Positions 1 to 9,180 of a DNA stretch of 64,000 nt are shown piece by piece (positions within the stretch are counted from its first letter, which is position 1; each line of letters begins with the position of its first letter). A program made the position numbers and the translations under genes. Where the stretch lies: positions 1 to 64,000 of the forward strand of contig NZ_LNYE01000001.1 of the NCBI RefSeq assembly GCF_001467695.1. Direction: 5' to 3'. A model generated the notes under the pieces. It saw nothing but the letters and a program-made list of their open reading frames with translations. It ran no database searches and had not been told where the DNA came from. The DNA is from Legionella gratiana. Lineage in GTDB: Bacteria; Pseudomonadota; Gammaproteobacteria; Legionellales; Legionellaceae.

Positions 1-501
1 GTAGAGTCCTCTGTCGATGCGACCCAAGCGACCATCGAGCGTATATCAGCAGATATCAACGACAGCACTTTAATCGCTCCCTGTGATGGACGTATCCAGT
101 TTCGGGTTGCGCAACCAGGAGAAGTGCTCAGCGCAGGAGGCAGAGTATTGAACATGGTTGACTTAAGTGATGTGTATATGGTTTTTTTTCTTCCAACAGA
201 GCAAGCAGGTAAAGTACAAATCGGCGCACCAGTTCATTTAATTCTTGATGCGGCACCCAACTATGTGATACCGGCTAAGGTGACTTTTGTCGCCAGTGTG
301 GCGCAATTCACACCTAAAGCCGTAGAAACGGCCAGTGAACGAGAAAAACTGATGTTCCGTGTTAAAGCCCGTATTGCACCTGAATTGCTGAAAAAATATA
401 TCGCCTTAGTCAAGACAGGGCTGCCAGGGATGGCTTATGTTCAATTAGATCCCAAAAGCAAATGGCCCGCGGCGTTGGAAGTTAAAATAAATGTCAAATA
501 A
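1..501 (+). CDS. HlyD-family membrane-fusion protein, C-terminal part (cut by left edge)
   Basis: The reading frame is open from base 1 and gives 166 residues, so the N-terminus lies outside the window. The visible part holds the second half of a lipoyl/barrel-sandwich hairpin ([10 protein letters not shown]...GEVLSAGG) and then the beta-barrel region typical of HlyD/YhiI periplasmic adaptors. Such proteins are anchored in the inner membrane and link an ABC exporter to an outer-membrane channel. The stop overlaps the next gene, a double-ATPase exporter, by 11 bases, so the genes are translationally coupled. The YhiI-RbbA-YhhJ arrangement is a known cassette; the exported substrate cannot be read from the sequence. 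Confidence 0.85.
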   Translation, partial: VESSVDATQATIERISADINDSTLIAPCDGRIQFRVAQPGEVLSAGGRVLNMVDLSDVYMVFFLPTEQAGKVQIGAPVHLILDAAPNYVIPAKVTFVASVAQFTPKAVETASEREKLMFRVKARIAPELLKKYIALVKTGLPGMAYVQLDPKSKWPAALEVKINVK

Positions 502-3262
502 CAAGGCCTCCAATAATGGGGTTGAAAAACCGGTTTGTGAAATCAATAACCTGAGTTTGTGGTATGGTAAAACTTGTGCCCTGGATAACATTACTCTTAA
601 ACTGCCTTCTGGTTGTATTGTTGGCTTCATTGGGCCAGATGGTGTTGGAAAATCCAGTCTGTTTTCACTCATTGCTGGAGCCCGCGTCATTCAACGCGGA
701 CAAATTTTTGTTCTTGGTGGCAATATGGCGAGTAGCTCTCATCGTGAAGCCCTCTGCACGCGCATTGCTTATATGCCTCAAGGCTTGGGGAAAAATCTGT
801 ATCCTACCCTTTCAGTATTTGAAAACATCGATTTCTTTGGGAGTCTTTTTGGCCATAGCCGTGAAGTGCGACAATACTACATTACCCGTTTGTTGGATAG
901 AACAGGGTTATTCCCTTTTCGAGACAGGCCAGCAGGTAAGCTGTCTGGAGGGATGAAGCAGAAACTTGGATTATGTTGTGCTCTGATTCACACTCCCGAT
1001 CTGTTAATTCTGGATGAGCCTACGACAGGAGTGGATCCCCTTTCAAGGCGTCAATTCTGGGAGCTCATTGAGACGTTGCGTGCTGAAATGCCGAAAATGA
1101 GTGTTCTGGTGGCCACTGCATACATGGAGGAAGCGGCGTGTTTTGATTGGCTGGTTGCAATGAATGCTGGAAAAGTCTTGGCTTCAGGGACTATGAGTGA
1201 CCTGTTGAGGCAAAGTCGTACTCATTCTCTGGAAGAAGCGTTTGTTGCCCTCTTACCCGAGCAGCAGCGACAAATGCACCCCATGGTAATAGAACCCCGC
1301 TCATCCACTCAAAAATCGGAAGTAGCTATTGAAGCAACCGGTTTGACCAAACGCTTTGGTGATTTTGTCGCAGTAGACCACGTCAATTTTTGTATAGAGC
1401 GTGGCGAAATTTTTGGGTTTCTTGGCTCGAATGGTTGTGGCAAAACAACGGTTATGAAAATATTAACCGGTCTGCTTCCTGCCAGCGAGGGTCAAGCTTC
1501 GCTATTTGGACAATCTGTTGATTCAAACGATCTGATGATACGTCAACGCATTGGCTATATGTCCCAATCTTTTTCGCTGTACACGGAATTAACGGTTCAT
1601 CAAAATCTCATGTTGCATGCCAAATTGTTTCGTTTGCCCGCCCATAGCATTCCCAAACGCATCAAACAATTGCTCGAAAAATTCTCTTTGTCTGACTATG
1701 AAAATGAACGGCCTGACTCATTACCACTAGGTCTTCGTCAAAGGCTTTCTCTTGCTGTAGCCATTATCCATCAACCCGATATACTCATTCTTGATGAACC
1801 GACTTCTGGTGTTGATCCGGTTGCTCGCGATATATTTTGGCAATTAATGCTTGATTTATCCCGACAGGATAAAGTAACCATTTTTATTTCTACCCATTTC
1901 ATGAATGAGGCAGAACGTTGCGATCGCATTTCGCTGATGCATGCCGGTAAAGTATTGGTTAGTGAAAATCCAGTCAAACTCATCCAACAAAGACAAGCCT
2001 CTTCGCTAGAAGAAGCCTTTATCAGCTATCTAGAAGAGGCCATGAAGAAGAAGGAGGTGAATCCTTCAGGGCAACATCCTGCAAAACCAATCATGAGCTC
2101 TTTATCTGAACACCCCAAAATCATTCCTGCAAAAAAATATTTCAACATCAGACGCATGTTCAGCTACAGCCGTCGTGAAGCGCTCGAACTGATACGCGAT
2201 CCAATTCGTGCAACTCTTGCGCTTTTGGGAAGCATTCTACTGATGATCATTATGAGTTATGGAGTTACTCTGGATATCGAACAGTTAACCTTTGCAGTTC
2301 TTGATCGGGATCAAACGAATGCCAGCCACGCTTATGTTCTTAATATAGCCAGCTCGCACTATTTTAAAGAACTCCCTCCCATCTTGGATTATAAAGAAAT
2401 GGATCAACGTATGCGAAGCGGAAAATTAAGCTTGGCATTGGAAATCCCAAGTGGGTTTGCCCGTGACATCAATAAAGAGACTCCCGTACAAGTTGGGGCA
2501 TGGATTGATGGAGCAATGCCTACCCGTGCAGAAACCATTCAGAGTTATGTGTATGGAATGCATCAGCATTGGTTAGTGAATAGTTGGCCTTATTTGACTC
2601 ATCAAAAATCGGAGGAGTTCTTCAATATTGAGCCTCGTTTTCGTTATAACCCGGATGTGAAAAGTTTACCTGCCATGGTTCCAGCCGTCATTCCTATCCT
2701 ATTGATGTTAATCCCGGCGATGTTGATGGCACTTTCTGTGGTGCGAGAAAAAGAGCTGGGATCCATCGTTAATTTATACGTGACGCCCATTACTAAACTT
2801 GAGTTTCTTTTGGGAAAATTGATACCTTATGTGATTTTGGCCGTATTTAATTTTCTATTGCTAATCGCCTTGTCCATTTATTTATTTGATGTACCGATCA
2901 AAGGAAGTTTTTCCATCCTTTTCTTTAGTGCTTTAATCTACGTTACTCTTTCCACTTCGATGGGATTTCTAATCTCCACTTTTATGAAAAGCCAAGTGGC
3001 GGCATTGTTTGGAACTGCAATACTGACGCTTCTTCCAGCCACCCAGTTTTCTGGCATGATAGAGCCGGTATCCTCTTTGGAAGGATTGGGAGCAATGATA
3101 GGCCAAATCTATCCGGTAACGCATTTTCTTACGATTTCGCGAGGTACTTTTTCCAAGGCACTGAGTTTTCAAGATTTGCTCCATCCTTTTTTATATTTAC
3201 TCATCACCTTGCCGGTATTGCTTGGGTGTTGTCTTTTATTTTTAAAAAAACAGGAGCGCTAA
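491..3262 (+). CDS. ABC exporter: two ATPase domains fused to an ABC-2 permease (RbbA/YhiH-like)
   Basis: A 923-residue fusion. The first nucleotide-binding domain has Walker [10 protein letters not shown] at residues 48-56, signature [10 protein letters not shown] and Walker [13 protein letters not shown]. The second starts near residue 280 with Walker [10 protein letters not shown] and Walker [13 protein letters not shown], but its signature is degenerate ([11 protein letters not shown] in place of LSGG). From about residue 560 to the end it is an ABC-2 type membrane domain, with one N-terminal helix, a large extracytoplasmic loop and about five C-terminal helices. This order matches RbbA/YhiH. 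E. coli RbbA was described as a ribosome-associated ATPase, but its position between an adaptor and a second permease points to export. The start ATG overlaps the upstream adaptor gene. Confidence 0.88.
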   Translation: MSNNKASNNGVEKPVCEINNLSLWYGKTCALDNITLKLPSGCIVGFIGPDGVGKSSLFSLIAGARVIQRGQIFVLGGNMASSSHREALCTRIAYMPQGLGKNLYPTLSVFENIDFFGSLFGHSREVRQYYITRLLDRTGLFPFRDRPAGKLSGGMKQKLGLCCALIHTPDLLILDEPTTGVDPLSRRQFWELIETLRAEMPKMSVLVATAYMEEAACFDWLVAMNAGKVLASGTMSDLLRQSRTHSLEEAFVALLPEQQRQMHPMVIEPRSSTQKSEVAIEATGLTKRFGDFVAVDHVNFCIERGEIFGFLGSNGCGKTTVMKILTGLLPASEGQASLFGQSVDSNDLMIRQRIGYMSQSFSLYTELTVHQNLMLHAKLFRLPAHSIPKRIKQLLEKFSLSDYENERPDSLPLGLRQRLSLAVAIIHQPDILILDEPTSGVDPVARDIFWQLMLDLSRQDKVTIFISTHFMNEAERCDRISLMHAGKVLVSENPVKLIQQRQASSLEEAFISYLEEAMKKKEVNPSGQHPAKPIMSSLSEHPKIIPAKKYFNIRRMFSYSRREALELIRDPIRATLALLGSILLMIIMSYGVTLDIEQLTFAVLDRDQTNASHAYVLNIASSHYFKELPPILDYKEMDQRMRSGKLSLALEIPSGFARDINKETPVQVGAWIDGAMPTRAETIQSYVYGMHQHWLVNSWPYLTHQKSEEFFNIEPRFRYNPDVKSLPAMVPAVIPILLMLIPAMLMALSVVREKELGSIVNLYVTPITKLEFLLGKLIPYVILAVFNFLLLIALSIYLFDVPIKGSFSILFFSALIYVTLSTSMGFLISTFMKSQVAALFGTAILTLLPATQFSGMIEPVSSLEGLGAMIGQIYPVTHFLTISRGTFSKALSFQDLLHPFLYLLITLPVLLGCCLLFLKKQER

Positions 3263-4387
3263 GTGACAATAAGTAATATTGTGCAACTTGGGTTTAAGGA
3301 ATATCGAAGTTTGCTTCGTGACCCAATTATGATAGCACTGATCGTCTTTGCATTTACTGTACAAATCTATACAACAGCCACAGCCATGCCCGAAATGCTG
3401 CACAAAGCACCGATTGTCATTGTTGATCTCGATCAATCCGCTGTTTCACAACGTATCAGGGATGCTTTTTATCCCCCACAATTTATAAAATACGTGACCA
3501 CCTCACAAGCAAAGATGGATTCGGGCATGGATGAAGGCTTATATACCTTTGGTTTAAATATCCCGCCTGATTTTCAACGGAATCTTTTGTCCGGGCGAAA
3601 GCCAACCCTTCAACTGAATATTGATGCTACACGCATGAGTCAGGCGTTCACAGGAACAGCCTACATTCAAACTATTATTGAGAGGGAGATCAATGAATTT
3701 GTCGAACATTATCGTTCTGTGGAAACTCCGCCTGTTGATCTTGCAGTCCGCGTTCGATTTAACCCGACATTAACTAAGATCTGGTTTGGTGCCTTAATGG
3801 AGTTGATTAATAATGTAACGATGTTATCCATTGTGCTAACGGGTGCCGCATTACTTCGGGAGCGCGAACATGGAACAATTGAACATTTATTAGTGATGCC
3901 AGTCACGCCATTTGAAATCATGGCCAGCAAAATTTGGGCAATGGCTTCCATTGTACTCATCGTTTGTGCTGTTTCGCTTATTACAGTGGTACAAGGGTTA
4001 CTCTCTGCCCCCATTGAGGGTTCAATTCTTCTGTTTTTGCTTGGTGCGGCAATCAATTTGTTCGCTACAACGTCAATAGGTATTTTTATGGGAACCATCA
4101 CCCGCTCCATGCCTCAATTTGGTATCTTATTGATTCTGGTACTTCTCCCGCTAGAAATGCTTTCAGGTGGATTGACCCCTCGTGAGAGCATGCCTGAATT
4201 TGTCCAGACCATGATGCTGGTTGCGCCTAACACTCACTTTGTGATGCTTGCTCAATCGATTTTATTTAGAGGGGCAGGGTTTGGTATCGTGTGGCCGCAA
4301 TTTCTGACGCTTGCAATAATAGGCTCTATTTTTTTCATGACCACATTAATGTATTTTCGCAAAAGGATTGTCCTTCTTTCTACATGA
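3263..4387 (+). CDS. ABC-2 type transporter permease (YhhJ-like)
   Basis: A 374-residue inner-membrane protein: one helix near residues 20-40, a periplasmic loop of about 140 residues, then five helices. This is the ABC-2/YhhJ layout. It starts with GTG immediately after the TAA of the fused ATPase-permease gene, so it belongs to the same operon and should form the second half of the translocation pore. It is full length. No promoter is visible between the genes. Family assignment is firm; substrate is unknown, with drugs or hydrophobic compounds known for relatives. Confidence 0.88.
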   Translation: MTISNIVQLGFKEYRSLLRDPIMIALIVFAFTVQIYTTATAMPEMLHKAPIVIVDLDQSAVSQRIRDAFYPPQFIKYVTTSQAKMDSGMDEGLYTFGLNIPPDFQRNLLSGRKPTLQLNIDATRMSQAFTGTAYIQTIIEREINEFVEHYRSVETPPVDLAVRVRFNPTLTKIWFGALMELINNVTMLSIVLTGAALLREREHGTIEHLLVMPVTPFEIMASKIWAMASIVLIVCAVSLITVVQGLLSAPIEGSILLFLLGAAINLFATTSIGIFMGTITRSMPQFGILLILVLLPLEMLSGGLTPRESMPEFVQTMMLVAPNTHFVMLAQSILFRGAGFGIVWPQFLTLAIIGSIFFMTTLMYFRKRIVLLST

Positions 4388-4430
4388 AATAACATTGCAT
4401 TTTTTCCAATAAAAATTTGGGTTAATGCCA

Positions 4431-4443
4431 TGTCCTAAGGACA
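4431..4443. repeat. 13-bp perfect palindrome downstream of the ABC operon
   Basis: TGTCCTAAGGACA is a perfect inverted repeat with a single central base, 43 bases after the permease stop. It lacks a T-run, so it is not a normal terminator. It may be a protein-binding site or the end of a lost element. Nothing else is evident in the 277 bases before the next gene. Confidence 0.3.
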
Positions 4444-4664
4444 ATCCGCGCTTGCGCGCCATGGTTATTGGTCCATGATTGCCTTCTTTGAAATAACAAT
4501 CAATGAAATTTGATAATTCGATTTTTTACATCTCCTGACATACAGCTGTATCAATACTACCTGTTCCGATGGTAACTAAAGCAACTTACTCGTCCATTTC
4601 TTCCTACTTGATTATTTCAAATGATAAAAAATAGATTTATTCACCACAAGGCTTGAATATTTTC

Positions 4665-5096
4665 ATGTCTATTGGCCAATTAGAAACCCTGAGACAAACA
4701 CCTGCTAACCAAATCAAATATAATGTTACAGGCGAAACTCGACTTGAAGCTAACCAAAGATTCCCTCAAGAATTACAAAGAAACGGGTATAATGTTGAGT
4801 TAATATCACTACCAAGTGGGCATAATGAATTATCAACAATTCATGTTATAACTAACCAGGCACTTCCATTTGTTTGCGCTGATAAACCATACAATAAAGA
4901 TGAGCAAAGTCAGTTGTCATCGGTTACACTGCAACCATCAGAGGAAGAATTATTAGCAGCACGTGAAAGAATGCAAAATTTTAAAACAACAATGCGACAT
5001 AACGCTCTTGATCTTACTGCAAATCAGGAGGAAATGAAAAAAGATGATAGTTCTACCCCATTGACAATCACACCAAAGCCACCATGGGAGCAGTAA
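4665..5096 (+). CDS. hypothetical protein, possible secreted substrate (C-terminal Glu-rich stretch)
   Basis: About 143 residues counted from the ATG at 4665; a TTG at 4653 would add four residues and sits closer to an AAGG motif, so the start is uncertain. I do not recognise the family. It has no signal peptide or membrane segment. The C-terminal half has an acidic stretch (SEEELLAARERM) about 50 residues from the end and a polar tail ending in PKPPWEQ. Glu-rich blocks of this kind occur in the C-terminal secretion signals of many Legionella Dot/Icm substrates, which makes an effector or effector fragment possible but unproven. It stands alone between the ABC operon and an IS region. Confidence 0.5.
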   Translation: MSIGQLETLRQTPANQIKYNVTGETRLEANQRFPQELQRNGYNVELISLPSGHNELSTIHVITNQALPFVCADKPYNKDEQSQLSSVTLQPSEEELLAARERMQNFKTTMRHNALDLTANQEEMKKDDSSTPLTITPKPPWEQ

Positions 5097-5451
5097 TAGT
5101 TTACTCTAATTTTTATCTTAAAAACCATTTCTATGGCAAAAGGCTACAACCCATACACGGCAAGGGTTATGGGTCTCTATAAAAATGAAGTGACCCATTT
5201 TGCACACGTATCCTGACTTACCCCATACTGCATTCTCAATCAATCTGCGAGCTCTTGACTGGTTTGTTAAACCGCCGATTCCTTGACGAATATCTGATTA
5301 AACAAATAGGACAAGCAAAACGTATCAAAACATCTCAACGAGCACCCCAACTAGGCTATAATTTATAATAAGATTTTGCTTAAAAGAAGGTCTTTCAAGA
5401 TGAAATTGTGAAATGGATTTATTGAGCAATATCTTGAATGGAGAATGAGAT
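5097..5451. other. gene-free stretch, possible IS debris
   Basis: No ORF of note. The part around 5180-5220 (ATGAAGTGACCCATTTTGCACACG and onward, read in pieces) resembles internal end sequence of IS21-like elements and may be a remnant, but this is a weak impression. The last 100 bases are AT-rich and should hold the promoter of the next small gene. Confidence 0.25.
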
Positions 5452-5646
5452 ATGAATCAACAATATACCGCACGAATTTATTCCAATGAGAAAATAATAC
5501 AATATAAGTCTGGCGATGATATTGAGAAATTATATATTTGGATGTTAGCCGAAGTTAGTGATACACCCGGCGACATTAGAGGCGAAATAATTGACAATGC
5601 GACGACAAAGGTAGTTCGACATTTTAAAAAAGCACCCGTAGAATAA
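5452..5646 (+). CDS. small hypothetical protein (64 aa)
   Basis: An uninterrupted 64-codon frame with an ATG preceded by GGAGAATGAGAT, an acceptable ribosome-binding site. The product is soluble and mixed-charge, with a conserved-looking core (GDDIEKLYIWMLAEV) and a basic tail. I do not recognise the family. The IS3 element begins 40 bases downstream, so downstream partners may have been lost. Moderate confidence that it is real, based on the binding site and codon pattern. Confidence 0.5.
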   Translation: MNQQYTARIYSNEKIIQYKSGDDIEKLYIWMLAEVSDTPGDIRGEIIDNATTKVVRHFKKAPVE

Positions 5647-5717
5647 TGAACAAATGCCTATAGTCGCCTCAAAATACGCCACATTTGATCTTTCCTCGAA
5701 AAAACAGGACACCAACA

Positions 5718-6439
5718 TTATGCAACCAACCCAAAGTCATTCGGGGTCTGAAACCCTAAAGTTGAATGGATGCGCTGACGATTGTAAAACACTTCAATGT
5801 AATCGAATAGAGCTAATCGAGCATCCTTTCTAGTTTTATATTGTTCCCCATAAATCATTTCGACTTTCAAAGTATGATAGAAACTTTCCATAACTGCATT
5901 GTCATAACAGTTACCCGAGCCACTCATGGAGCAAATAAAATCATGTTCTTTGAGAAGCGATTGATAAGCATTACTGCAATATTGAGATCCTATATCAGAA
6001 TGATGAATAACGCCATTAGGTGGGTTATTGCGGTGAATCGCCATGATAAGAGCATCTTCAATAAGGCTTGTAACCAACCGAGTTCCCATGCTCCAACCGA
6101 CAATCTGTCGATTGAATAAATCTATGCTAGATAAAGCCAGCCCTCATCAGTTTGAATGTAGGTTATATCAGACGCCCAAACGGTGTTAATAGCAACAGGA
6201 TTAAATGGTCTTCCCAAGATATTTTCGGCCACATGCTTTGAGTGGCGACTATCTGTTGTCACTTTAAAACGCCTTGCCGCTTTAGGTTTGAGTTCTTCCT
6301 GCTGCATTAAGCGTTTGATCCTCGCTTTCCCATGATATTTACCCAACTTACGCAATGCCTGTTGTAATCGCTACTGGATACGCCTAATGCCTAACAAAGC
6401 TTTTGTACACGATGAAAAGCCGATTGTTCTTTTATTACC
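5718..6439 (-). pseudogene. IS3-family transposase OrfB (DDE integrase), disrupted
   Basis: Pieces of the DDE domain are readable: DITYIQTDEGWLYLA at about 6122-6170, then HHSDIGSQY, ESFYHTLKVE and the C-terminal FYNRQRIHSTLGFQTP up to 5718. A frameshift near 6120 separates the GWLYLA segment from the following IDLFNRQIVGWSMG, which is present in another frame. Upstream, the expected KYAVIKEQ...ALGVSS start is interrupted by a TAG, and about 40 residues that normally precede LRKLGKYHG are missing. At least three lesions make this a pseudogene. Confidence 0.88.
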
Positions 6440-6737
6440 GCATATTTCGCTGGCCTTCCTTGGCGAAAAACGCTGCCGCCTTTTTTAAGATTTCTCGCTC
6501 TTCTTCCAGCTCCGCTACACGCGCTTTCAATCGCTTTAATTCTAAGTCTTTTTCATTTAATTGAGATTGATTTGGGAATACTTTCTCTTGTTTGAGAAGG
6601 TATTGTTTGCGCCAGTTATATAGGTTATTTTCTGCTACAACAAGCTCTCTGGCTACTTGTCTTAAGGGCTTATTACTTGATTCCAGTAGTTCAATAGCTT
6701 TAATTTTGAACTCTTTTGTATAAACTTGTCTTACCAT
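6435..6737 (-). CDS. IS3-family transposase OrfA (helix-turn-helix)
   Basis: A 100-residue protein with the HTH_Tnp_1 start (RQVYTKEFKIKAIELL...LRQVARELVV...LYNWRKQYL) followed by a leucine-zipper-like coiled coil (LKRLKARVAELEEEREILKKA). This is OrfA of IS3-group elements, which binds the terminal repeats and is joined to OrfB by a programmed frameshift. It appears intact, but its partner frame is destroyed, so it can act at most as a DNA-binding or inhibitory protein. Confidence 0.85.
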   Translation of the reverse strand: MVRQVYTKEFKIKAIELLESSNKPLRQVARELVVAENNLYNWRKQYLLKQEKVFPNQSQLNEKDLELKRLKARVAELEEEREILKKAAAFFAKEGQRNMR

Positions 6738-6802
6738 GATTACTCCTTGTTGATGAGATTATATCTCTTAAACAAGGTGTCCGGCTATTCGAGAGAAGAT
6801 CA

Positions 6803-7179
6803 CTTTCACTCTTAGTGATCATAACATTCACTCAGAAGTACAAGCATATTAAAAATAAATCAGGGGCTTCTAAAATATCAATATGATGTGGGAAGTTATT
6901 TAGAAGTCCTTAAAAATAAGTTCATAAAATAATTTAAATTTTTTAATATTATTTGTATATCGTATTAGATATCACATGGAAAATAAAAAGAACTTATTGG
7001 CCTTCGCATAATTAATTCTGCAACAGTTAATAAATAAAAATCTCTCAAATACATCAATAAATATAAGAAAAGTAAGGTAATTGAGTTTCTTGTTCTTTTC
7101 TGATGATGTTTTCTTTGAGATTTGTTGATTTCTAGATCAATAAGGAAGAAAGGATAATTTCTCTTTATAAGGAAATTCT
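6803..7179. other. AT-rich gene-free stretch
   Basis: No supported gene on either strand; open frames here are AT-rich chance reading. The last 40 bases hold an AAGGAAATTCTT ribosome-binding site for the broken small ORF that starts at 7180. Confidence 0.5.
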
Positions 7180-7482
7180 TATGAGCAATACAAATCATGC
7201 AATCATTGAACGCATTGGCAATGAAAAAAAATAAATGTCAATTTTCTAAATAAAAACCAAGACGTCGATGAAAAAAGCAAATATATGTATACTGCACTGG
7301 AAGAAGAGGAGTATGATGTAATCCGCTCAAGGTGTTGCCCTGTTAGCTACAGGGCCAATAGACTACGCTTTTTCTACTTTGATATCACGAGTACTTTTTT
7401 TAGCCTCTTCTTTTTTCGGCAACTCAATGCAAAGTGTTCCTTTTTTAAAAGTTGCCTTAGCCTTATCAACATCTATTGTTGA
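7180..7482 (+). pseudogene. small ORF interrupted in an A8 tract (broken or slippage-dependent)
   Basis: An ATG at 7180 with a good binding site (AAGGA, 8 bases upstream) opens MSNTNHAIIERIGNEKK and stops at TAA directly after a run of eight A. With nine A the frame would continue as INVNFLNKNQDVDEKSKYMY...LEEEEYDVIRS. The two parts fit one acidic, hydrophilic protein. The continuation runs into the 3' end of the heat-shock gene on the other strand, so the true end is unclear. No family recognised. It may be a dead gene or one rescued by slippage on the A tract. Confidence 0.35.
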
Positions 7483-7854
7483 AGGCAATGAAATAGAACG
7501 CTCATACTTCCCATAGCTAATTTCTCGAGAAAGATATTTTTTGTCTTCATTCTTTTTAGAAGTCGACTTTTCACCAGAAATGGTCAATATATTATCCGCT
7601 AAAGAAACCTTGATATCTTTTTCATCCATACCGGGCATCTCAAGCTCAATACTGTAATGATCTTTATCTTCCACAACATCCATTGATGGGGCAAGATTTA
7701 GATTATCAAATTCCCAATTGAATCGAGAGGGCGAAAAAAAATCATTAAAATCATGAAATACACGATCTATTTCATTTTGAAGTCTTAAGAACGGATTATG
7801 TGTATGCTCAATGGCAATCGGGGTTTCTTTTTTCCATTTTATTAATTTACTCAT
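7363..7854 (-). CDS. Hsp20/alpha-crystallin small heat-shock protein (cytoplasmic)
   Basis: 163 residues. The alpha-crystallin domain spans about residues 50-148 and contains the family signature ATFKKGTLCIELPKK (A-x-x-x-n-G-x-L). The N-terminal arm is short (NPFLRLQNEIDRVFHDFNDFF), as in bacterial class A Hsp20. Such proteins form oligomers that hold unfolding proteins for DnaK/ClpB. It has no signal peptide. Its ATG follows AAGGAGTGAAACG. A GCCCTG/CAGGGC hairpin lies just past its stop at 7337-7355, without a T-run. Upstream, CTTGACA (minus strand) could be a sigma-32-like -35 element. A second, exported paralogue follows upstream on the same strand. Confidence 0.93.
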   Translation of the reverse strand: MSKLIKWKKETPIAIEHTHNPFLRLQNEIDRVFHDFNDFFSPSRFNWEFDNLNLAPSMDVVEDKDHYSIELEMPGMDEKDIKVSLADNILTISGEKSTSKKNEDKKYLSREISYGKYERSISLPSTIDVDKAKATFKKGTLCIELPKKEEAKKSTRDIKVEKA

Positions 7855-8001
7855 CGTTTCACTCCTTAAATTGATACGTTTGTCATTTCTGACTGATTAT
7901 AAAGTTGGACTCACAACCTCATTTTGTCAAGTCAATTACATTACAAAACAATCATCTGCAAAATCGATATGTGGCGTTACAACGCTTAAAATCTCAATCC
8001 C

Positions 8002-8589
8002 TTAGAGTATTGAAGATGTCGAAAGTGATTTTTTAAATGTCACAATTAAATTTGAATCTTTCACTTTTGAGCTCATAGAATTGGGATCATAGCCCTGTGG
8101 TAATTGGAATGTTTGACTGTAATTACTCTGAGAATAGCTTACACTTTTACTATTATCCTGTTCACGAGTGATTTTTTGCGTTATATTTGAACTAACCACT
8201 AATTGTCCCTCTTTAACAGAAACATCAACTTTACTATCCCCACCTTTAGGTAATTTTATTTTATAAACAAGCTCATTTTTACTTTCTTTAATTTCAACAT
8301 TATTTGTATTACCAAAGAGCATTTGATTGGGTTGTTTTAGAAGGTTAGTGTGCATTTGTGAGAATTGACTCTTCATAAACTGGTCCATAGCCTGTTGCAT
8401 TTTTTCCATTTGCTTCAAAACATCATAAGGTGATTGAAAAAAGGGATCGTTATCAAATGGATCTAAGGCTAATAAATCTTTACTCTTTTGTACTTGATTA
8501 TTTTGTTTCGCTTCAAGTGCTATGGCTCCTGCTGACATCATAGTGATAAGAGGAACAGAGATTAAAATAGGAAGTAGTTTCTTTTTCAT
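8002..8589 (-). CDS. Hsp20-like protein with signal peptide (periplasmic small heat-shock protein)
   Basis: 195 residues starting with a clear signal peptide (MKKKLLPILISVPLITMMSAGAIA, cleavage near residue 24). The mature part has a helical arm rich in Met and Gln (YDVLKQMEKMQQAMDQFMKSQF) and then an alpha-crystallin beta-sandwich (NELVYKIKLPKGG...VDVSVKEGQLVVSSN...YSQTFQLPQGYDPN...SNLIVTFKK). The usual A-x-x-x-n-G-x-L is relaxed to MSSKVKDSNLIVTF. An exported Hsp20 would act as a holdase in the periplasm. It lies 147 bases upstream of the cytoplasmic paralogue on the same strand. The ribosome-binding site AAAGGAG is strong. Confidence 0.85.
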   Translation of the reverse strand: MKKKLLPILISVPLITMMSAGAIALEAKQNNQVQKSKDLLALDPFDNDPFFQSPYDVLKQMEKMQQAMDQFMKSQFSQMHTNLLKQPNQMLFGNTNNVEIKESKNELVYKIKLPKGGDSKVDVSVKEGQLVVSSNITQKITREQDNSKSVSYSQSNYSQTFQLPQGYDPNSMSSKVKDSNLIVTFKKSLSTSSIL

Positions 8590-8827
8590 CTAAATCTCCT
8601 TTCAAGATTGGCTTATCAAAAACTCTAGTCACCGTTTTACACAAAGTTTCATAGCTCTAATTTTATTACTTAATAGCCAATATCGGGGCAAATTACGCAG
8701 TTTTCAAGGCGCTTCGCTCAGAGCCAAATGCGTTGGCAGGGGTAAAGAAGCATTGGAGTTCTAATCATCATAAGACCGTAAATTATTATTCATCTCTCAG
8801 CGCAATAAAATCCTTCTTTAGAATTCA

Positions 8828-9109
8828 TTACAAAATGACATTATAAAACTGTTCATACAAAGGATGCTTTTTAATTGCTTCATTGAACTCATCAGGATCA
8901 ATAAACCCACATAATCCGATGTTTACGAGCCGTCTTATTTTTTCATGACAACATTAGCTTGTGACTTGCAAACGCCCTATAGAATCATAACCAGTCCAGG
9001 TATAAGATGCAAAGTCATCACCAAAGTCTATTTTACATATGGAGCAGCGCCCTTGATTTTTTGCATGGAGTTTATCGATTTGCTTTTGTGGTTTCTTTTG
9101 AGTCTTCAT
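8828..9109 (-). pseudogene. small conserved-looking Cys-rich protein gene with an in-frame stop
   Basis: A 94-codon minus-strand frame beginning ATG AAG ACT CAA and ending TTG TAA. It reads KPQKQIDKLHAKNQGRCSIC, then GYDSIGRLQVTS, a TAA stop, then CCHEKIRRLVNIGLCGFIDP and a helical tail. The CxxC near residue 25 and CCH after the stop could bind a metal ion. Both halves are in one frame and look like one protein, so a single nonsense mutation (TAA in place of a sense codon) seems to have inactivated it. Family not recognised with certainty. The reading is direct; conservation is an impression. Confidence 0.5.
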
Positions 9110-9180
9110 TATAGAGCGATTAAGGATAGATAGATGAATGATTATATCAGGATAATTTATTAAGAGGTTGGCCTTTGTAA

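Larger units (their letters stand above)
5686..6802 (-). mobile_element. IS3-family insertion sequence, decayed
   Basis: Imperfect terminal inverted repeats flank the element: left 5686-5713 begins TGATCTTTCCTCGAA and right 6776-6802 reads inward as TGATCTTCTCTCGAA, both ending in GGACACC. They start with TG and end with CA as is usual for IS3. Between them lie orfA and a broken orfB on the minus strand. The three bases flanking each end (ATT and CTT) do not match, so no target duplication is visible. The element should be immobile unless supplied with transposase in trans. Confidence 0.88.

Noticed and set aside
5686-6802. Target-site duplication of the IS3 element
   Set aside because: Flanking triplets ATT and CTT differ, so no duplication can be claimed.
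6965-7198. 77-codon minus-strand ORF
   Set aside because: AT-rich frame with no ribosome-binding site and low-complexity Leu/Ile/Phe composition; judged chance.
7337-7355. Intrinsic terminator after the cytoplasmic hsp20 gene
   Set aside because: A six-bp stem (GCCCTG/CAGGGC) is present but no U-tract follows on the minus strand.
8680-8827. Fragment of a gene reading IGANYAVFKALRSEPNALAG on the plus strand
   Set aside because: A coherent-looking stretch, but too short and without a recognisable family or start.
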